NCBI GenBank assembly: GCA_947628025.1
Contig: CANQYH010000078.1
Coordinates: 1-11,738 of the forward strand
Source of the DNA: an uncultured Lachnospiraceae bacterium
Lineage (GTDB): Bacteria; Bacillota; Clostridia; Lachnospirales; Lachnospiraceae
Direction of reading: 5' to 3'
Length of the DNA stretch: 11,738 bases
A program made the position numbers and the translations under genes. Below, piece after piece: positions 7,793-11,738 of this stretch. Under the pieces are notes generated by a model. The model had not been told where the DNA came from and searched no databases. It saw only the letters and a list, made by a program, of their open reading frames with translations. Numbering within the stretch: the stretch's first letter is position 1; the number at the start of each line of letters is the position of its first letter.

Positions 7793-7840
7793 GCTAATCT
7801 AAAAATTACTAATCATACAATTAGTAATCATGTGATTAGT
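7793..7840 (-). repeat. TAATC operator-like repeat array over the ATPase promoter
   Basis: TAATC occurs at 7795, 7810 and 7825, an exact 15-base period, and its inverse GATTA at 7834-7838. Three perfect inverted repeats result: ATTACTAAT (7805-7813) with ATTAGTAAT (7820-7828); ACTAATCA (7808-7815) with TGATTAGT (7833-7840); and TAATCA-TG-TGATTA (7825-7838). The last two overlap the -10 box of the ATPase gene. Most likely a protein-binding operator set. Confidence 0.75.
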
Positions 7841-7866
7841 ATAATACACATTAGAAAAAAAGTCAA
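7838..7866 (-). promoter_or_regulatory. Sigma-A-like promoter of the ATPase gene
   Basis: Read on the minus strand: TTGACT (complement of 7861-7866), a 17-base spacer, then TATACT (complement of 7838-7843). This gives transcription starting near 7831 and a leader of about 95 bases before the start codon at 7736. Confidence 0.85.
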
Positions 7867-7871
7867 GTACA

Positions 7872-7909
7872 TAAAAACGCCTGCCGCGGCAAGCTGTGTC
7901 GCAGCAGGC
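7872..7909 (-). terminator. Intrinsic terminator of the GH4 gene
   Basis: GCCTGC (7879-7884) pairs with GCAGGC (7904-7909). After one C-A mismatch, GCGGCA (7886-7891) pairs with TGTCGC (7897-7902), with a 5-base loop. On the minus strand the stem is followed by GTTTTTAT. It lies 20 bases after the GH4 stop and directly upstream of the ATPase -35 box. Confidence 0.88.
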
Positions 7910-7929
7910 ATCAAGCGGTTTTGATCGGT

Positions 7930-9327
7930 TTATTTCCAACCATCAGGCAGATAGGTCATCGTATTGGCGATCATATCGTCTGCCAATTTCTTTACATCCG
8001 CGTCGCTGGCCCGGCCTTTTACCAGCGGGTCGTGGAGGAACGCTTCGTAGACCAGTTCCCGGTCGCAGGTAAGCGCGGCTTTCAGGATCCGTTCGTGGTT
8101 TTCGATATGCGGCATCACCAGTTCCCGCACGTTTTCCGGCATCGATCCGGCGGCGATGGGACGGATGGAGTCGCGGCAGAAGACCGCGTTGGTCTCCACG
8201 ACGGCTCCGGCGGGGAGATTGGGGATCTGCAGGGCAGTATTGGGGATGTTCACGTTGCTGATCACCCGGTCCAGGCCGCAGAGGGCGCGGATCAGGGAAA
8301 TGCCCTCTTCTCCGGTAGGTTTAAGCGTCAATTCCTCTTCGCCGCTCACCAACCGGGCGCTGCGCTCCAGACGGCGCCTGAGATCTTCTTTTCTCCAGGA
8401 CACCGGCGTCAGACCAAATTTCCAGGAAGCGACGGTATCCGGGTCTTTCAGGTAACTGTCGCCCGGCATGAACTCTGCCAGATGCCGGTCTCCGGCCGCC
8501 GCGATCAGGCCGTAGCGCCGAAACAGATCGAATTTGACCCGATGCGCGCAGCTGAACGTGCTGTTCATCCAGTTATTGTCCACGGATCGGAGTCCTCGCT
8601 CATAATTTTCCTCTATGTAAGCGCGGTACATCGGGAACAGGTCGATGCCCTTATAGGAAGCCTGGTCGAACCATGTGAAATGGTTGATGCCCAGCACATT
8701 GATCAGGATGTCGTGCCGGTCGATGCCGCTCAGCCCGTAGACTTCTTCGCAGATGTCTTTCAGCAAACTCTGGGTGCCGAAGACTTCGTGGCAGCAGCCG
8801 AACGCCTTGATCTGTGGGAAAACATGGTACAGGGTCTTGACGCACAGGGACATAGGGTTCGTGTAGTTGATGACCCAGGCGTCCGGGGCATAATCTCGGA
8901 TAGCTTCCGCGATCTCCACGAACATCGGGATCGTGCGCAGCGCGCGAATGGAACCTCCGGGACCCGCCGTATCGCCTACGGATTGGTAGATGCCCAGACG
9001 CTCCGGCAGATGCACGTCGGATTCCATTTCGTCGAAAGTACCCGGCAGGATGGAGATCACGACAAAGTCCGCTCCGCACAGCGCGTCTTTCAGCGCCGGG
9101 ACCATCTTATAGTCCCATTTTCCGACGGCGTCGGGGCGCGCGGATAAATGGTTTCCGATGATCTCGTTGTTCCGGGCGGCCTGGGCGTCGATGTCGTAGA
9201 GCCGGACCGTGCCGCTCAGGGTATCGTTCATCGCCAGATCAGTCATAAATGTCCACGCCCATCCGCGGGAGCCGCCGCCGATATAGGCGATCTGCAGATC
9301 TGTGATCTTGTCGTCAGCATACTTCAT
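7930..9327 (-). CDS. lplD: GH4 glycosidase, alpha-galacturonidase (LplD type)
   Basis: This is a 465-aa NAD- and divalent-metal-dependent family 4 glycoside hydrolase, predicted to release galacturonic acid from small alpha-galacturonides derived from pectin, in the cytoplasm. Visible motifs are the Rossmann loop IGGGSRGW (16-23), PGTFDEMESDVHLPE (95-109), NYTNPMS (154-160), the metal-site motif CHEVFG (179-184) and GINHFTW (213-219), which supplies the metal-binding histidine. CHEV is the published signature separating alpha-galacturonidases from alpha-glucosidases and alpha-galactosidases in GH4. The whole protein resembles B. subtilis LplD (about 446 aa) as I remember it. The start at 9327 has AAGGAGG (complement of 9338-9344) ten bases away. 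The in-frame extension to 9444 is rejected because the -10 box lies at 9445-9450, leaving that ATG without a ribosome binding site. No sugar transporter lies beside it. Substrate is inferred from motif. Confidence 0.9.
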   Translation of the reverse strand: MKYADDKITDLQIAYIGGGSRGWAWTFMTDLAMNDTLSGTVRLYDIDAQAARNNEIIGNHLSARPDAVGKWDYKMVPALKDALCGADFVVISILPGTFDEMESDVHLPERLGIYQSVGDTAGPGGSIRALRTIPMFVEIAEAIRDYAPDAWVINYTNPMSLCVKTLYHVFPQIKAFGCCHEVFGTQSLLKDICEEVYGLSGIDRHDILINVLGINHFTWFDQASYKGIDLFPMYRAYIEENYERGLRSVDNNWMNSTFSCAHRVKFDLFRRYGLIAAAGDRHLAEFMPGDSYLKDPDTVASWKFGLTPVSWRKEDLRRRLERSARLVSGEEELTLKPTGEEGISLIRALCGLDRVISNVNIPNTALQIPNLPAGAVVETNAVFCRDSIRPIAAGSMPENVRELVMPHIENHERILKAALTCDRELVYEAFLHDPLVKGRASDADVKKLADDMIANTMTYLPDGWK

Positions 9328-9353
9328 GATATAAGATCCTCCTTGATCGTGTC

Positions 9354-9417
9354 CGGCCATGGATCTGCTGCCGTCTTTGCTGAGGATAAAGGATGTTTTG
9401 CCCCGGCGGCATGGCCG
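9354..9417 (-). promoter_or_regulatory. Structured mRNA leader of the GH4 gene
   Basis: CGGCCATG (9354-9361) is exactly complementary to CATGGCCG (9410-9417), and CTGCCG (9368-9373) pairs with CGGCGG (9404-9409) with one wobble, forming a long bulged hairpin in the transcript. Its loop contains ATCCTC (complement of 9382-9387), which can pair with GAGGAT of the Shine-Dalgarno region (complement of 9336-9341). I recognise no known riboswitch class. Confidence 0.45.
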
Positions 9418-9444
9418 AGGAATGACCGGCTTTTTTACATACAT

Positions 9445-9474
9445 ATTATACTACGCCTGCAGGACGCAGTTCAA
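9445..9474 (-). promoter_or_regulatory. Promoter of the GH4 gene
   Basis: On the minus strand: TTGAAC (complement of 9469-9474), an 18-base spacer, and a perfect TATAAT (complement of 9445-9450). This predicts a leader of about 110 bases. An 11-base odd palindrome GGAAC-G-GTTCC at 9495-9505, just upstream of the -35, is a possible activator or repressor site. Confidence 0.72.
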
Positions 9475-9544
9475 GAAAAATATAAGACGAGACCGGAACG
9501 GTTCCAACAATTGCGTTTCTGCCGTATGGTTTTTGGCGCAGGGA

Positions 9545-9910
9545 TCACTTGGCGTGCGGCGTTTTTTTCAGCGCTGCCGCCGCCTCCTCGTCCGCCTTTT
9601 CTACTTTGATCTCCCAGTGGATCAGAAATGTCAGCGCGGCCCGCAGCGCGATGATCGCGGCGACAATGCCGACCTCGCTTAACTGCCGCACGATAACGGT
9701 TCTCAAGATCTCGCTTCCCAGCTTAAATTCCAGCCCCAGCGCCATGCCGGTCGCCAGATTCAGGCGGATCTGCGGATTTTTCCGCACATAATCCAGGATC
9801 CCCCGGCAGCCGGAGATGATGATGACGAAGACGCCGACGAACTCAAAGGTCAGGATGGCGATATCTACGACGTGGGTCAGCAGCTGTTCCAGCAATTCAT
9901 AAATTTCCAT
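9545..9910 (-). CDS. DUF1622 family small membrane protein
   Basis: This is a 121-aa integral membrane protein of unknown function. It matches the DUF1622 family as I know it, whose hallmark is the segment ATGMALGLEFKLGSEILRT (about 53-71) followed by IIALRAALTFLIHWEIK (about 86-102). Predicted membrane segments are about 14-34, a partly charged helix at 50-72, and about 79-98. The tail is short, charged and cytoplasmic-looking (EKADEE...). Start 9910 is chosen because AGGGGAG (complement of 9920-9926) lies nine bases away. The in-frame ATG at 9940 overlaps the -10 box and would lie upstream of the transcript. The gene is divergent from MATE and 217 bases ahead of the GH4 gene on the same strand. 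I see no convincing terminator between them, so some read-through into GH4 is possible. Function cannot be inferred. Confidence 0.85.
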   Translation of the reverse strand: MEIYELLEQLLTHVVDIAILTFEFVGVFVIIISGCRGILDYVRKNPQIRLNLATGMALGLEFKLGSEILRTVIVRQLSEVGIVAAIIALRAALTFLIHWEIKVEKADEEAAAALKKTPHAK

Positions 9911-9938
9911 AAATAGGTTCTCCCCTGTTTTTGACTTC

Positions 9939-9967
9939 ATTATAATGAGTTTTGAGACAATTTGCAA
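9939..9967 (-). promoter_or_regulatory. Promoter of the DUF1622 gene
   Basis: On the minus strand: TTGCAA (complement of 9962-9967), a 17-base spacer, and TATAAT (complement of 9939-9944). The start of transcription near 9932 gives a leader of about 20 bases, which fits the ATG at 9910. Confidence 0.8.
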
Positions 9968-10059
9968 ATAGTTATTTCAGGCGCTTTTTACGCAGCTGTA
10001 TATTTCGGATATTCTTGAATTTATGGACCGTTTACAGGGTAGCAAATTCATTAAAGTTA

Positions 10060-10068
10060 TGATACAAT
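10060..10068 (+). promoter_or_regulatory. Extended -10 promoter of the MATE gene
   Basis: TG-A-TACAAT (10060-10068) is an extended -10 element. The -35 position holds only a weak TAGCAA (10040-10045, 17-base spacer). This predicts transcription from about 10075 and a leader of nearly 120 bases. Confidence 0.55.
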
Positions 10069-10080
10069 CGTTCCTGACAT

Positions 10081-10170
10081 TGCGGGCGGGATCCGAAAAC
10101 GAAGTCTTTAGGATCCGCGGCCGCGTATTAAAATCGCAGCGCCCGGCCGCCCGCATGAAAAACCGGCGGC
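10081..10170 (+). promoter_or_regulatory. Leader with competing inverted repeats upstream of MATE
   Basis: TGCGGGCGG (10081-10089) is exactly complementary to CCGCCCGCA (10147-10155). GCGGCCG (10117-10123) is exactly complementary to CGGCCGC (10144-10150), which overlaps the first right arm, so both cannot form fully. GGATCC occurs at 10089-10094 and 10111-10116 and can pair with itself inside the loop. GCCGCC (10146-10151) can also pair with GGCGGC (10165-10170) before the ribosome binding site. No T-tract follows, so this is not a terminator. I do not recognise a known riboswitch. Confidence 0.45.
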
Positions 10171-10192
10171 GGGAGATAGAGGCAGAGGTACT

Positions 10193-11602
10193 ATGGTTTA
10201 CAGACAGAAAAAACAGAACTTTCCCTGGAAAACATTTTTGCGGAACCTGGCGGCGGTGGCGATCCCCATCGCGCTGCAGAACCTGCTGACGACGACCGCC
10301 AGCATGATCGATACGATGATGGTCGCGCCCCTGGGCGAATTGTCCGTGGGCGCGCTGGGGCTTTGCGCGCAGTTTTCGTCGCTGATGTTTTCCGGCTACT
10401 GGGGCTTTGTCGGCGGCGGGATGCTGTTCATTTCCCAATACTGGGGATCGCAGGAGGACGACGGGATCGAGCGTTCCTACGGCATGACCTGGATGTGCAT
10501 GATGGCCGTGGCGGTGATCTTCGGCTGCCTGGCGATCTTTGCGCCGGACCTCATCATGAAAGTGTATACGGACAAGACCGCGATCCAGGAGATCGGCGCG
10601 CAATACCTGCATATCGTGGGCGCGGCGTACTTCATGCAGATCTTTTCGATGGCCATGAGCTGCCTTTTGAGGGCGACGGAGCGCGTGAAGATCCCGATGA
10701 TCGCTTCGGTCGCGTCGGTGGGCACGAACCTGGTGCTGAACTGGGTCTTCATATACGGACATTTCGGCTTCCCGGCCATGGGGATCCGCGGGGCGGCCCT
10801 GGCTACGACCTGCGCCGCGGCAGTGAATGTGGTAGTGATCTACCTGCTGGCCTGGCGGACCGGGTATCCCTATCTGTTCCGGGTGCGGGGGCATTTCCGC
10901 TGGACGAGCCTGCAGCTGAAAGGCTATTTTATCAAATGTTTCCCGATCATCTGCAACGAGGTGCTGATCGGCGTGGGCAATATGGTGATCAATATCACGC
11001 TGGGGCGGCAGCCGGAGCATGTGATCGCGGCGCTGGCGGTCTTTCGGACGCTGGAGGGACTGATCATCGGATTTTTCGCCGGATTTTCCAATGCGGCGTC
11101 GATCCTGGTGGGAAAATGTGTCGGCGCCGGAGAACTGGATACCGCTTTCGAGCGGGCGAAACGGCTGGTCTACCTGTGCAGCGGCGTGATCCTGGCGGCG
11201 AACGTGGCCGTATTCGCGTTCCACCGGCCGCTTCTGACCGCCATGAGTCTGTCGGGAGAGTCTTATGCGGCCGGGACCCGGATGCTGCTCATCTACGCGG
11301 TGGTATCGGTGATCCGCATGGGGAACTGGATCCAGAACGACACGTACCGGGCTTCCGGCGACGCGGTCTATGGGACGGTGCTGGAGATCGTCTTTATGTA
11401 CGTCATGGTGCTGCCGTGCGTCCTGGGGACCGGTTTCTGGCTGAAAGCGCCGTATTGGGTGATCTTTGCCTGCTGTTACATCGACGAGCCGGTCCGCTAC
11501 GTCCTGATGCAGATCCATCTGTATTCCGGCCGGTGGGTGAAGCCGGTCACAGAGCTGGGGATCGCGGCGCTGCCGGAGTTTCGCAGGAAGCGGAGGATGT
11601 GA
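10193..11602 (+). CDS. MATE-family multidrug/toxin efflux transporter
   Basis: This is a 469-aa inner-membrane protein, the usual MATE size, expected to export organic cations or drugs using a sodium or proton gradient. About twelve hydrophobic segments run through the sequence in two halves. The N-terminal LAAVAIPIALQNLLTTTASM (about 19-38) followed by IDTMMVAPLGELSVGALGL is the standard MATE TM1 entry with its IP..LQ..L..T..MIDT pattern. In the first half, MSCLLRATERVKIPMI...NLVLNWVFIYG, and in the second half YRASGDAVYGTVLEI, are typical family positions. ATG 10193 is preceded by two overlapping candidate ribosome sites, TAGAGG (10177-10182) and AGAGG (10184-10188); the first has the better spacing. 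The gene is divergent from DUF1622, with a structured leader. The C-terminus ends in a basic RRKRRM tail. The exact substrate and the NorM/DinF subgroup are not resolved. Confidence 0.93.
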   Translation: MVYRQKKQNFPWKTFLRNLAAVAIPIALQNLLTTTASMIDTMMVAPLGELSVGALGLCAQFSSLMFSGYWGFVGGGMLFISQYWGSQEDDGIERSYGMTWMCMMAVAVIFGCLAIFAPDLIMKVYTDKTAIQEIGAQYLHIVGAAYFMQIFSMAMSCLLRATERVKIPMIASVASVGTNLVLNWVFIYGHFGFPAMGIRGAALATTCAAAVNVVVIYLLAWRTGYPYLFRVRGHFRWTSLQLKGYFIKCFPIICNEVLIGVGNMVINITLGRQPEHVIAALAVFRTLEGLIIGFFAGFSNAASILVGKCVGAGELDTAFERAKRLVYLCSGVILAANVAVFAFHRPLLTAMSLSGESYAAGTRMLLIYAVVSVIRMGNWIQNDTYRASGDAVYGTVLEIVFMYVMVLPCVLGTGFWLKAPYWVIFACCYIDEPVRYVLMQIHLYSGRWVKPVTELGIAALPEFRRKRRM

Positions 11603-11738
11603 AGCGGGGGACGGAGAGAAAGCCTGTGTTTAAGTACAGGAAAAGATACAATCGTGAAGAGCAGGGTTGTTTCATGAAGAAAAATCATAAACCGAAGAAA
11701 GTCTGATTATATCGAGAGTTATGGACGCTATACAAAAT
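11603..11738 (+). other. Downstream tail with no convincing gene
   Basis: After the MATE stop there is a weak hairpin (CCTGT 11623-11627 with ACAGG 11636-11640) without a T-tract, and a TACAAT at 11647-11652 lacking a good -35. A 10-codon lysine-rich open frame at 11674-11706 (MKKNHKPKKV) has no strong ribosome site. An ATG at 11721 stays open to the window edge (MDAIQN) but has only a poorly spaced GAGAG. None can be called a gene from this window alone. Confidence 0.35.

Noticed and set aside
7921..9147. Long open frame (408 codons) on the plus strand antisense to the GH4 gene
   Set aside because: It mirrors the GH4 coding sequence, whose motifs (GGGS, CHEV, NHFTW) are intact on the minus strand. 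The plus product has no recognisable domain; GC-rich codons keep the opposite strand open.
9328..9444. Upstream start at 9444 for the GH4 gene
   Set aside because: It directly abuts the -10 box (9445-9450), has no ribosome site, and the family-conserved sequence begins after 9327.
10089..10124. GGATCC sites followed by GCGGCCGC, resembling a cloning polylinker
   Set aside because: Surrounding sequence is a natural leader with pairing partners on both sides. GC-rich genomes produce such sites by chance and no vector sequence is seen.
10155..10289. Small open frame (MKNRRREIEAEV...) overlapping the MATE start
   Set aside because: No ribosome site, out of frame with MATE, and a basic, Trp/Arg-rich shadow product.
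9977..11518. 513-codon minus-strand frame opposite MATE
   Set aside because: Product is rich in His, Arg, Gln and Asp with no domain, typical of an antisense shadow. It also runs across the MATE promoter and leader.
11645..11655. GATACAATCGT shared with the MATE promoter at 10061-10071
   Set aside because: An 11-base match is expected by chance several times in a window this size, and flanks do not match.
10363..11706. 447-codon plus-strand frame overlapping MATE in another frame
   Set aside because: Arg/Gly/Asp-rich shadow of a GC-rich gene, no ribosome site, while the MATE frame shows clear membrane segments.

Overview
The window looks like a chromosomal piece of a GC-rich Clostridia bacterium, probably a gut Lachnospirales-type Firmicute. 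The support is strong AGGAGG-type ribosome binding sites, sigma-A-like promoters, classical hairpin-plus-T terminators and gene families typical of that group (HxH-type NagA, LplD-type GH4, DUF1622, and an MMPL transporter paired with a secreted xxxLxxG-repeat protein). Species cannot be read from the sequence. No tRNA, rRNA, insertion sequence, CRISPR array or phage gene was seen.

Layout: (1) 1-987 (+), the 3' part of nagA (N-acetylglucosamine-6-phosphate deacetylase), cut by the left edge. (2) 1186-1743 (+), a TetR-family regulator with a GTG start, ended by a near-perfect terminator hairpin whose GTGTCTG arms recur just upstream of the next promoter. (3) 1886-6216 (+), a two-gene operon with an ATGA overlap. 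It encodes a 700-aa MMPL/RND membrane transporter and a 743-aa signal-peptide-bearing protein made of two xxxLxxG repeat blocks flanking a coiled, tandemly repeated centre. This trio (regulator, transporter, secreted partner) is the main system of interest here. (4) 6336-7736 (-), an orphan AAA-type ATPase with a winged helix and a C-terminal nuclease-like DUF234 domain. It is driven by an AT-rich promoter with an unusual array of TAATC repeats. (5) 7930-9327 (-), a family 4 glycoside hydrolase carrying the CHEV motif of alpha-galacturonidases (LplD). (6) 9545-9910 (-), a small DUF1622 membrane protein. (7) 10193-11602 (+), a MATE efflux transporter transcribed divergently from the DUF1622 gene. 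The last 136 bases contain no convincing gene.

The genes do not form one pathway. NagA (amino-sugar catabolism) and LplD (pectin-derived galacturonides) are carbohydrate functions. The TetR/MMPL/repeat-protein set and MATE are export functions. The ATPase stands alone between two terminators. Two mRNA leaders (lplD and MATE) contain long competing inverted repeats that could be regulatory. All coding genes look intact apart from edge-truncated nagA.
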